35,101 bases of DNA from Peptostreptococcaceae bacterium oral taxon 113 str. W5053 (lineage in GTDB: Bacteria; Bacillota; Clostridia; Tissierellales; Peptoniphilaceae), in NCBI GenBank assembly GCA_000467935.1, contig KI259852.1, forward strand, positions 81,917-117,017. Direction: 5' to 3'. Both the position numbers and the translations under genes were made by a program. Positions within the stretch are counted from its first letter, which is position 1, and each line of letters begins with the position of its first letter. A model generated the notes under the pieces. The model was given only the letters and a program-made list of their open reading frames with translations. It made no database searches and was not told where the DNA came from. Positions 28,006 through 35,101 of the stretch are shown piece by piece.

Positions 28006-28223
28006 GTGATTACAGGGAACGGTTAGATATGCATTTGCCGGATGCGAAAGATCGCGAGGTACTTCAATGGATATTTGATTTCTTTGAGTCTATGTATGCG
28101 CCGGCAAAGGATAAAAAGACGGCAAAGGATGTAGAGACGATGATTCTAAGACTGAATGATGTATTTTACAAGGACTGTATCGAACGCTTAGATAAAAAAA
28201 GCGCCGACAGCAACAAAGGCTAG
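27978..28223 (+). CDS. Small early protein, 81 aa
   Basis: The ATG at 27978 overlaps the previous gene by 28 bases and has GGGG upstream. The product is helical and charged (KLSDYRERLDMHLPDAKDRE, VLQWIFDFFESMY), with a basic tail. No family is recognised. The stop lies within a perfect inverted repeat GCCGAC (28203-28208) / GTCGGC (28223-28228). It precedes the recombination genes. Confidence 0.65.
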   Translation: MRSENSSKLSDYRERLDMHLPDAKDREVLQWIFDFFESMYAPAKDKKTAKDVETMILRLNDVFYKDCIERLDKKSADSNKG

Positions 28224-28277
28224 TCGGCAATACTAAGATATCAATACTATGATATCACAAAAAAGGAGATTTTACAA

Positions 28278-29609
28278 ATGGAAACTATAAAAATTCATAA
28301 ATTGGAAATTGAAAATGTAAAGAGAGTTAAAGCAGTTTGTATGAAGCCTACCGAAGAAGGGCTTACGATTATCGGGGGCAATAACAATCAGGGGAAAACA
28401 AGCGTACTGGATAGTATTGCTTGGGTTTTGGGAGGTAATCGATTTAAACCTTCCGAGGCACAAAGAAGGGAGTCTGTGATTCCACCGAATTTAAAAATTG
28501 TTTTAAATAACGGGCTTGTGGTGGAACGTAAGGGGAAAAATGCCGATCTTAAGGTTACAGACCCAAACGGTAAAAAATACGGACAAAGTTTATTGGATAG
28601 TTTTGTTGAAGAATTAGCACTTGATTTGCCGAAGTTTATGCAAGCTTCCAACAAAGAAAAGGCGAATACACTTTTGCAAATTATCGGTGTCGGAGATAAA
28701 TTGTTGTCTTTTGAAAAAGAAGAGCAGGAAATTTATTACAAAAGACATTCTGTAGGTCGAATTGCCGACCAAAAAGAAAAGTTTGCCCAAGAACAAGTTT
28801 TTTATCCGGAAGCTCCGAAAGAAATTGTCAGTGCTTCGGAGTTGATTAAACAACAGCAGGAAGTTTTGGCGCGCAACGGAGAAAATCAGAAACATAGGGA
28901 TAATCTAAAAGAGCTTATACAAGGAAAAAAGAGAACAGAAGAAGAATATAAAATTCTTGAGGAACAGATCTTATCCCTTGAAGAGAGGTTAATAAAATTA
29001 AAAAATGAAAAAGGAATGAAAGGCAGTCTATTAAAAGAATATGATATCAACATTAATTTAGCATCTAAAACCGTAGAACAATTAAAGGACGAGTCCACAG
29101 AAGAACTTGAAAAGAATTTGGAAAAGATTGAAGAAATCAATATCAAGGTCAGAGCGAATCTCGATAAAGAAAAAGCAGAAGACGATGCCAAAGAGTATCG
29201 GGAAGAGTATCGAAAATTGACTAATGATTTGGAGAAGGTTAGACAAGCAAAGATAGATTTATTAAAAAATGCGGATTTACCGCTTCCTGACTTGTCTATT
29301 GAGGATGGAGAATTAGTGTATAAAAAGGATAAATGGGACACAATGAGCGGTTCGGATCAATTAAAAGTTGCTACTGCGATTGTGCGAAAATTAAAGCCTC
29401 AATGCGGTTTTGTATTGATGGACAAGCTTGAGCAAATGGATGTGGAGAGTTTAAACGATTTTGGAGAATGGCTTAAGAACGAAAGTTTGCAAGTTATCGC
29501 TACAAGAGTGAGTAAAGGAGATGAGTGTTCTATCATTATTGAGGATGGTTATGTAGTCGGTCAAGTTGAGCCGAAGCAATCAAAAGCATGGAATGTGGGT
29601 GAATTTTAA
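28278..29609 (+). CDS. SMC/RecN-like AAA ATPase of the recombination module
   Basis: The 443-aa protein has an N-terminal ABC-type half (IHKLEIENVKRVKAVCMKP) with Walker A GGNNNQGKTS (33-42), a central coiled coil (about 190-330) and a C-terminal half with the signature MSGSDQLKVATAI (about 355-367) and Walker B-like FVLMDKLEQMD. The Walker B ends in DKLE where most have DE, as is frequent in this phage group. Family members accompany phage recombinases and may act like SbcC. It is coupled to the next gene by a TAATG overlap. An SD AAAAGGAG lies before the ATG. Confidence 0.85.
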   Translation: METIKIHKLEIENVKRVKAVCMKPTEEGLTIIGGNNNQGKTSVLDSIAWVLGGNRFKPSEAQRRESVIPPNLKIVLNNGLVVERKGKNADLKVTDPNGKKYGQSLLDSFVEELALDLPKFMQASNKEKANTLLQIIGVGDKLLSFEKEEQEIYYKRHSVGRIADQKEKFAQEQVFYPEAPKEIVSASELIKQQQEVLARNGENQKHRDNLKELIQGKKRTEEEYKILEEQILSLEERLIKLKNEKGMKGSLLKEYDININLASKTVEQLKDESTEELEKNLEKIEEINIKVRANLDKEKAEDDAKEYREEYRKLTNDLEKVRQAKIDLLKNADLPLPDLSIEDGELVYKKDKWDTMSGSDQLKVATAIVRKLKPQCGFVLMDKLEQMDVESLNDFGEWLKNESLQVIATRVSKGDECSIIIEDGYVVGQVEPKQSKAWNVGEF

Positions 29610-30805
29610 TGCGTATTACGAAGGGAAAGGTGGATAAAGCGCAAAGGATCGTTATTTACGGTCCGGAAGGTATCGGGAAGACAACTTTTGCAAGCAAATT
29701 TCCGCAACCGCTTTTTGTTGACACTGAAGGGTCCACATCTCAATTCGATGTAGCCAGAATGGATACACCATCCAGCTGGACAATGTTGTTAGAACAAATT
29801 AAGTATGTTATCAGTCATCCGGAAGTATGTAAAACTTTAATTATCGATACGATTGATTGGGCGGAAAGATTATGTGTTGAGAGTGTTTGTGCGAAGCACG
29901 GAAAAAAAGGGATTGAAGATTTCGGGTATGGGAACGGCTATGTTTACGTTGCCGAAGAAATCGGACGTTTCTTGAATCTTTTAAATGATGTGATTGATAA
30001 AAATATTCATGTTGTTTTAACGGCCCATGCGCAAATTCGAAAAATCGAACAACCGGAAGAGTTTGGAGGGTATGATCATTGGGAATTGAAGCTCGGGAAA
30101 AAAACGGGTTCCCAGACGTCTCCACTCGTAAAAGAATGGGCGGATATGCTTCTTTTTGCAAACTATAAAGTTATTTCCGTTGCTGTGGACGATAAAGGGC
30201 AAAAGAGGAAGGGAACCGGAGGGAAGAGAACTTTGTATACCACGCATCATGTTTGTTGGGACGCAAAAAACCGTCATTCGCTTCCGGATGAAGTGGAATT
30301 CGATTTTCAGTCTATTGCCCATTGCGTTCAAGAATTTAAAGAAAAACAGGAAGAAAAAATTCAAGAAGAAAATAAAAAAGAGAATAAAACTGAAGAAGTT
30401 CAAAAAGAACGTTATTTTTTTAATCCGAAAAGAAATGCTTTTTTCACGTATACAGAACTAAACGGGAAAATTGACGAAACAATGACGGAAGTAACCGAAG
30501 AAGAGTATTTGTTGTATGCAAAACAAGGTTCGTTTCTTGAAGAGGGAAAAAAGAAAGAAGAATTTAACCCGTTAGATCCGCCGATCGATGAAATGAACGA
30601 TATGGATTTTGCAGTTAAAAATAAAGCTTTAGCGGATTTGATGAAAGAAAATCAAGTATCCATAGAAGAAATTCAAAATGTTGTTAGCAAAAGAGGATAT
30701 TACCCGAGAGGAACACCAATTGAAAATTATGATGACGGGTTTATTGCAGGTGTTTTAGTCGGAGCGTGGCCGCAAGTATTTGAGATGATTAAAAAGAACA
30801 GATAA
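29609..30805 (+). CDS. Sak4-like RecA-fold recombinase (AAA_24)
   Basis: The 398-aa protein has Walker A GPEGIGKTTF (18-27) and Walker B-like TLIIDTIDW near residue 75, with downstream sensor HVVLTAHAQI. This is the RecA-like fold of the Sak4/AAA_24 proteins that promote single-strand annealing in phages. The C-terminal ~150 residues are extra: a Glu/Lys-rich linker (about 245-275), then a domain with YFFNPKRNAFFTYTE and a final helix bundle. The gene overlaps the ATPase by one base, and the single-strand-binding-like DUF669 gene follows. Confidence 0.85.
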   Translation: MRITKGKVDKAQRIVIYGPEGIGKTTFASKFPQPLFVDTEGSTSQFDVARMDTPSSWTMLLEQIKYVISHPEVCKTLIIDTIDWAERLCVESVCAKHGKKGIEDFGYGNGYVYVAEEIGRFLNLLNDVIDKNIHVVLTAHAQIRKIEQPEEFGGYDHWELKLGKKTGSQTSPLVKEWADMLLFANYKVISVAVDDKGQKRKGTGGKRTLYTTHHVCWDAKNRHSLPDEVEFDFQSIAHCVQEFKEKQEEKIQEENKKENKTEEVQKERYFFNPKRNAFFTYTELNGKIDETMTEVTEEEYLLYAKQGSFLEEGKKKEEFNPLDPPIDEMNDMDFAVKNKALADLMKENQVSIEEIQNVVSKRGYYPRGTPIENYDDGFIAGVLVGAWPQVFEMIKKNR

Positions 30806-30816
30806 GGAGTAAAAAA

Positions 30817-31260
30817 ATGGAATATGCAAATGTTGAAAGAGAACTTGGTTGGGATGACGAAATTCAAAAAGAAAGTGAGTTTATACTTTTAAAGCCTGGT
30901 GAATATGATTTTGAAGTCACGGAATTTGAACGTGCAAGACACGCAGGAAGCGTGAATCTTCCACCATGTAATAAAGCTATTATTTATTGTACCATTCAAA
31001 CACCAGAAGGAAAAACGACGATTAAAAATAATTTATTTTTGCACACAAAAACGGAATACTTTTTGTCGGCGTTTTTTATCGCTATCGGGCAAAAGAAAAG
31101 AGGAGAGGCACTGAAAATGAATTGGAATACGGTCGTTGGTTCTAAGGGGCGTTGTAAAGTCGGACAATATGTCGGGGGCGATGGGAATACGTATAATGAA
31201 ATTAAGTCTTTTTTAGAACCTAAGCAGGTTGCCGCACAGTTTACGTCCGGAACGTTTTAG
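30817..31260 (+). CDS. DUF669-family protein, ssDNA-binding-like
   Basis: The 147-aa protein is of the DUF669 kind: ERELGWDDEI near the start, then FILLKPGEYDFEVTEFER and a beta-rich core with NNLFLHTKTEYFLSAFF. The family lies between Sak4-like recombinases and primases in Firmicutes phages and may replace SSB. The 29 bases 30835-30863, coding the GWDDEI motif, occur unchanged in the primase gene (33121-33149). AAGGAG precedes the ATG. It lacks the acidic C-terminal tail of classical SSB. Confidence 0.88.
   Translation: MEYANVERELGWDDEIQKESEFILLKPGEYDFEVTEFERARHAGSVNLPPCNKAIIYCTIQTPEGKTTIKNNLFLHTKTEYFLSAFFIAIGQKKRGEALKMNWNTVVGSKGRCKVGQYVGGDGNTYNEIKSFLEPKQVAAQFTSGTF
30835..30863. repeat. 29-bp identical segment, copy 1 (DUF669 gene)
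   Basis: Bases 30835-30863 are identical to 33121-33149, and both are read in frame as ERELGWDDEI. Perfect identity over 29 bases in two different genes points to recent copying or strong selection on the peptide. Confidence 0.85.
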
Positions 31261-31269
31261 GCGGTTGTT

Positions 31270-32850
31270 ATGGAGCTTAGAGCATATCAAAGAGAAGCTC
31301 AAGAAGCCATTTTGAACGAGTGGGAGAACGGAGTGAAAAGAACTTTGTTGGTCCTTCCAACAGGCTGCGGAAAAACTATCGTTTTTTCAAAAGTTATTGA
31401 GGAGAGGGTTAGACAAGGGGATAGGGTTTTAATCCTTGCTCATCGAGGGGAATTATTAAGTCAAGCTCAAGAAAAACTCAAGAAGAGTACAGGTCTTCGT
31501 TGTGTGATGGAAAAGGCAGAAAAAACATCTCTTCAAAGCTGGTATCGTGTTGTTGTCGGTAGTGTTCAAACGATAATGCGAAAAAAAAGGCTTCATCAAT
31601 TTAACGAGAATTATTTTAATACAATTGTCATTGACGAAGCGCATCATTGTATTTCAGAAAGTTATCAAAGAGTTTTGAATTATTTTAAAGATGCCAATGT
31701 GCTTGGTGTGACTGCAACGCCGGACAGGGGAGATATGCGAAACTTAGGAAGTTATTTTGAAAGTTTAGCTTATGAATATACACTTCCAAAGGCCATTAAG
31801 CAGGGATATTTAAGTCCGATTAAAGCTTTGACCGTACCGCTTAAGTTGGATTTAAGTCAAGTATCCGTTCAAGCCGGAGATTTTAAAGCAAGTGATATCG
31901 GTTCGGCTTTGGACCCCTATTTGGAAGCCATTGCCGATGAAATGAAAAAGTATTGTTTGAATCGAAAAACTGTGGTTTTTCTGCCTCTTGTCAAGACTTC
32001 TCAAAAATTCAAAGATATTCTTTGTAAAAAAGGATTTAAAGCAGCAGAGGTCAACGGTGACAGCAAAGACCGAACAGAGGTTTTAGAAGACTTCCGTAAT
32101 AATAAATACAATGTTTTGTGCAATTCAATGTTACTTACTGAAGGGTGGGATGAACCATCTGTTGATTGTATTGTTGTACTTAGACCGACAAAAGTAAGGT
32201 CACTTTATTCTCAAATGGTCGGTCGAGGGACGAGGCTTCATCCCGGAAAAGAAGAATTGCTTTTATTAGACTTTTTATGGCACACGGAAAGACATGAACT
32301 TTGTCATCCGGCCAGTTTAATCGCTTCGGATGAGCTCGTGACCAAAAAAATGACAGAAAAAATAGAAGAAGCCGGGGTTCCTGTAGATATCGAGGCGATC
32401 GAAGAAGAAGCAACACAAGATGCCTTGGTCGAACGTGAAGAATCTTTAGCAAAGCAACTAGCCGAAATGCGTCATCGAAAGCGAAAACTTGTCGATCCAT
32501 TGCAGTTTGAGATGAGTATTCAAGCACAAGATTTGACCGGATATGTTCCCGCTTTTGGATGGGAGATGGGCCCTGCAAGTCAAAAACAAATCAAAGCGTT
32601 GGAAAAATTCGGGATTTTTCCGGATGAAGTTGAAAATGCAGGAAAAGCAAAATTGCTTTTAGATCGATTAAAGATGAGGAGAGACAATGGATTGTCCACA
32701 CCAAAACAAATTCGTTTTTTAGAACAAAAAGGCTTTAAGCATGTAGGGACATGGGAATTTGAAAGTGCAAGAAAGTTGATTGACCGAATTGCAGGGAATG
32801 GTTGGAGAATTCCAAGGGATATTACTCCGGAAATTTATATACCGAATTAA
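31270..32850 (+). CDS. SF2 DEAH-box helicase (SSL2-like)
   Basis: The 526-aa protein has the full SF2 set: LRAYQREA (Q-like), Walker A LPTGCGKT (29-36), motif Ia ILAHRGELL, DEAH at 122-125 (VIDEAHHC), motif III GVTATPDR (146-153), then the second RecA domain with the motif V-like TEGWDEPSVD and motif VI QMVGRGTRLHPG. The last ~150 residues are extra, with SQKQIKALEKFGIFP and PKQIRFLEQKGFK, two related helical motifs. Such helicases are standard in these phage replication operons. GTTGTT precedes the ATG with weak SD, but the spacing (9 bases after the DUF669 stop) suggests coupling. Confidence 0.92.
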   Translation: MELRAYQREAQEAILNEWENGVKRTLLVLPTGCGKTIVFSKVIEERVRQGDRVLILAHRGELLSQAQEKLKKSTGLRCVMEKAEKTSLQSWYRVVVGSVQTIMRKKRLHQFNENYFNTIVIDEAHHCISESYQRVLNYFKDANVLGVTATPDRGDMRNLGSYFESLAYEYTLPKAIKQGYLSPIKALTVPLKLDLSQVSVQAGDFKASDIGSALDPYLEAIADEMKKYCLNRKTVVFLPLVKTSQKFKDILCKKGFKAAEVNGDSKDRTEVLEDFRNNKYNVLCNSMLLTEGWDEPSVDCIVVLRPTKVRSLYSQMVGRGTRLHPGKEELLLLDFLWHTERHELCHPASLIASDELVTKKMTEKIEEAGVPVDIEAIEEEATQDALVEREESLAKQLAEMRHRKRKLVDPLQFEMSIQAQDLTGYVPAFGWEMGPASQKQIKALEKFGIFPDEVENAGKAKLLLDRLKMRRDNGLSTPKQIRFLEQKGFKHVGTWEFESARKLIDRIAGNGWRIPRDITPEIYIPN

Positions 32851-32862
32851 GGAATAAAGATT

Positions 32863-35073
32863 ATGAATATTAAAGAAATTTTAAATCATATCAATCCCAG
32901 TATGCTCAATTATACCGAGTGGGTTAGTGTGGGGATGGCTTTAAAGTACGAGGGACTTACAGCTTTTGACTGGGAAGTTTGGTCAAGCAGTGATCCGAGG
33001 CATAAAGATGGGGAGTGTTTCACAAAATGGAATTCGTTTCACGGTGCCAGCTCGCCTGTGACGGTCGGGACACTGATAGAGTATGCAAAGCGGCAAGGTT
33101 TTGATTTTTCAAAAGATGAAGAAAGAGAACTTGGTTGGGATGACGAAATAAAAAGAGATGATTTAGTTATTATTGATAAGACTTGGCTGGAATCGAAAGA
33201 ATTGGAGGAACCGAAAGAATGGGATCCGATTAAAGATTTGATTAAATATTTAGAGACACTTTTTGAAAGCACGGAGAATGTAGGATATGTCACCGAGACT
33301 TGGCAAAAAGAAGATAAATACTTACCTACAAAGGGATGCTGGGACAGGACTGCCGGGCAGCTTATCGATGAGTTAAATAAATGTAACGGGGATATCGGTT
33401 CGGTTATCGGTGATTATAAAGAAGAAGCGGGAGCGTGGATACGATTTAATCCGTTGGACGGGCAAGGTTGTAAAAACAGTAATGTAACGGATTTTCGATA
33501 TGCACTGGTTGAGTCTGATTCAATGGAGCTGGATAAGCAAAATGCTATTATTCGAGAATTGGAACTTCCTGTCGCTTGCTTGGTATTTAGCGGAAAGAAA
33601 AGTATCCACGCCATCGTTAAAATTGATGCGGGCAACTATGATGAGTACCGGAAGCGTGTCAATTATCTTTATGACGTGTGTCAGAAAAATGGTTTGCAAA
33701 TTGATATACAAAATAAAAACCCAAGTCGATTGTCCAGAATGCCGGGAATTATGCGTAACGGTCACAAGCAGTTTTTAATAGATACAAATATCGGTAAAGT
33801 AACTTGGGAAGAATGGTTTGAGTGGATTGAGGGTGTGAATGACGATTTGCCGGTTCCTGAAAGCTTAGAAGATTTTTTTGAAAATTTACCGGAGCTTTCT
33901 CAACCGCTTATTCATGGGGTTTTAAGACAAGGACATAAAATGTTGCTTGCAGGACCGAGTAAAGCGGGAAAATCTTATTCTTTGATTCAACTTTGTATTG
34001 CAATCGGAGAGGGGTCAAAATGGTTGGTTTGGCAGTGTGAGATGGGAAAGGTTTTGTATGTAAATTTAGAGCTTGACAGAGCTTCTTGTCTTCATAGATT
34101 TAAGGACGTTTACAATGCTCTGAACTTAAAGCCGGAACACCTTTTCAACATCGATATTTGGAATTTAAGAGGAAAGGCAATTCCTATGGATAAACTTGCT
34201 CCTAAGTTGATTCGAAGAGCACAAAAAAAGAATTATATTGCGATAGTGATTGATCCGATATATAAAATTATTACCGGCGATGAAAATTCAGCAGACCAAA
34301 TGGCTCATTTTACCAATCAGTTTGACAAGGTGTGTACGGAATTAGGCTGTGCAGTGATTTATTGCCACCATCACAGCAAGGGCGCGCAAGGTAGTAAGCG
34401 TTCTGTAGACAGAGCTTCCGGCAGCGGAGTTTTTGCAAGAGATCCGGATGCACTGCTTGATTTAATTGGACTTGAAATCGATGACAAAGTAGAAGAACAA
34501 CAGCAAAATAGAGCGGCTGCGACTGTCATTGCACAGACAATAAAAAAATGTAATTTTGAGTATTTTGAAGAGAATGTCGGTCAAGATGATGTGTTGAGCA
34601 GAAAAGCGATGATGAACCACGCAAATTTTGCATTAAATAAGCTTCAGACGGACGATTTACTAAAAGAGATAGGACGAGTCGAGTCCGGTGTAAAACGCAA
34701 AACAGCGTGGCGAATTGAAGGTACATTAAGAGAGTTTGCAAGCTTCGATCCGGTGAATTTATGGTTTGATTATCCAATCCATAAGATAGATGACAGTATG
34801 CTGTTAAAAGATTTGGAACCGGAAGGAGAAAAAACTCCATGGCAAAAAGCAATAGAGAAAAGAAAATCTCCGGAACAAAAAATTGAAGATAGAAAGCTTG
34901 CTATTAAGACAGCCTACGAGGCTTGTAATACGGGAGGTAAAGGAGTCACAATTAAAGAATTGGCAGAATATATGGGGGTGGCAAAAAGTACGATTTGGAA
35001 TAGATTAAAGGAGTATAAAACTTATAAAAAACATTCGGAAGAAGGCAAAGACACTTTAATCATTTTAGAATAA
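32863..35073 (+). CDS. Primase-helicase fusion: PriCT-like, AEP-like primase, RepA-type ATPase
   Basis: The 736-aa protein has (1) an N-terminal PriCT-type region (1-80: YTEWVSVGMALKYEG, then GTLIEYAKRQGF), (2) the GWDDEI motif (87-96), (3) an archaeo-eukaryotic-primase-like part (about 205-300) with acidic VESDSME (216-222), S247-x-His249 and Asp281, then NPSRLSRMPG, (4) a RecA-like AAA_25/RepA helicase with Walker A GPSKAGKS (364-371), Walker B IVIDP (461-465) and CHHHSKG, and (5) a C-terminal HTH (695-720: GVTIKELAEYMGVAKSTIWN). It would both open and prime the origin. The iteron region follows directly. TTAAGGAAT is its weak SD. Confidence 0.9.
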   Translation: MNIKEILNHINPSMLNYTEWVSVGMALKYEGLTAFDWEVWSSSDPRHKDGECFTKWNSFHGASSPVTVGTLIEYAKRQGFDFSKDEERELGWDDEIKRDDLVIIDKTWLESKELEEPKEWDPIKDLIKYLETLFESTENVGYVTETWQKEDKYLPTKGCWDRTAGQLIDELNKCNGDIGSVIGDYKEEAGAWIRFNPLDGQGCKNSNVTDFRYALVESDSMELDKQNAIIRELELPVACLVFSGKKSIHAIVKIDAGNYDEYRKRVNYLYDVCQKNGLQIDIQNKNPSRLSRMPGIMRNGHKQFLIDTNIGKVTWEEWFEWIEGVNDDLPVPESLEDFFENLPELSQPLIHGVLRQGHKMLLAGPSKAGKSYSLIQLCIAIGEGSKWLVWQCEMGKVLYVNLELDRASCLHRFKDVYNALNLKPEHLFNIDIWNLRGKAIPMDKLAPKLIRRAQKKNYIAIVIDPIYKIITGDENSADQMAHFTNQFDKVCTELGCAVIYCHHHSKGAQGSKRSVDRASGSGVFARDPDALLDLIGLEIDDKVEEQQQNRAAATVIAQTIKKCNFEYFEENVGQDDVLSRKAMMNHANFALNKLQTDDLLKEIGRVESGVKRKTAWRIEGTLREFASFDPVNLWFDYPIHKIDDSMLLKDLEPEGEKTPWQKAIEKRKSPEQKIEDRKLAIKTAYEACNTGGKGVTIKELAEYMGVAKSTIWNRLKEYKTYKKHSEEGKDTLIILE
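33121..33149. repeat. 29-bp identical segment, copy 2 (primase gene)
   Basis: Identical to 30835-30863 and in the same reading frame. In the primase it lies in the linker between the PriCT-like and the primase domain, a place suited to a short docking peptide. Confidence 0.85.
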
Positions 35074-35077
35074 ACAA

Positions 35078-35095
35078 CCTGTACAACCTGTACAA
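35078..35095. repeat. Two tandem 9-bp repeats CCTGTACAA
   Basis: CCTGTACAA at 35078-35086 and 35087-35095, starting 4 bases after the primase stop. Across the junction they face TTAGACAGG x2 (6-23), forming an imperfect inverted repeat with 14 of 18 positions matched. Probable iterons of the replication origin. Confidence 0.7.
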
Positions 35096-35101
35096 TTAGA
35101 C

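Noticed and set aside
28886..29341. Reverse-strand Ser/Phe-rich open frame of 151 codons
   Set aside because: It is the antisense of the coiled-coil part of the SMC-like ATPase; the composition reflects Glu/Lys codons read backwards.

Overview
The window reads as one complete genome of a temperate, long-tailed (siphovirus-type) phage of a low-GC Gram-positive anaerobe. The AT-rich code, strong AGGAGG ribosome sites, SPP1-like portal, BppU-like baseplate protein and amidase-SH3 lysin all fit Firmicutes. A Clostridia/Tissierellia-type host (such as Peptoniphilus or Anaerococcus relatives) is my guess, not something the sequence proves. The first and last 11 bases are identical, the replication operon runs across the junction, and an unsplit attP lies inside. 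The molecule is therefore best read as a circular or circularly permuted form of about 35,090 bp, not an integrated prophage with host flanks.

Layout. (1) 1-2885: iteron/hairpin region after the primase gene, small early genes, a RusA resolvase, a sigma-region-4-like late regulator, a HicA/HicB toxin-antitoxin pair with its own consensus promoter, and an HNH endonuclease. (2) 2977-9229: head genes in an unusual order: portal, MuF-type minor head protein fused to an ADP-ribosyltransferase domain, a 55-aa protein, a YjcQ-like protein, large terminase, scaffold, major capsid. No small terminase is recognisable. (3) 9236-19342: head-tail connectors, tail tube, tail chaperones joined by a -1 frameshift on AAAAAAC, tape measure, Dit, Tal, collagen-like baseplate protein and a distal tail protein. 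(4) 19355-20900: lysis and membrane genes. (5) 20917-21253: terminators, attP carrying the 3' part of a tRNA-Thr(GGT), and three phased 11-bp repeats. (6) 21254-24968, minus strand: integrase, Fic protein, membrane-anchored thermonuclease, LexA-like repressor. (7) 24969-28223: the genetic switch, a second XRE regulator with its own divergent promoters, micro-ORFs, and two reversed single-gene cassettes (YozE-like, DUF2513-like). (8) 28278-35073: SMC-like ATPase, Sak4-like recombinase, DUF669-type protein, SF2 helicase and a primase-helicase, leading back to position 1.

How it works together. The CI-like repressor has an Ala-Gly cleavage site and a Ser/Lys dyad, so induction is probably RecA-linked. 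Leftward transcription from the repressor promoter can carry on into the nuclease, Fic and integrase genes, making the first two likely lysogen-expressed accessory genes. Rightward transcription passes Cro and the second regulator into recombination and replication, then through RusA and the late regulator into packaging, tail and lysis genes. The most interesting points are the ADP-ribosyltransferase fused to a head protein, a small covarying hairpin repeated upstream of terminase and scaffold, the displaced terminase without a visible partner, and the possible superinfection functions in the lysogeny operon.
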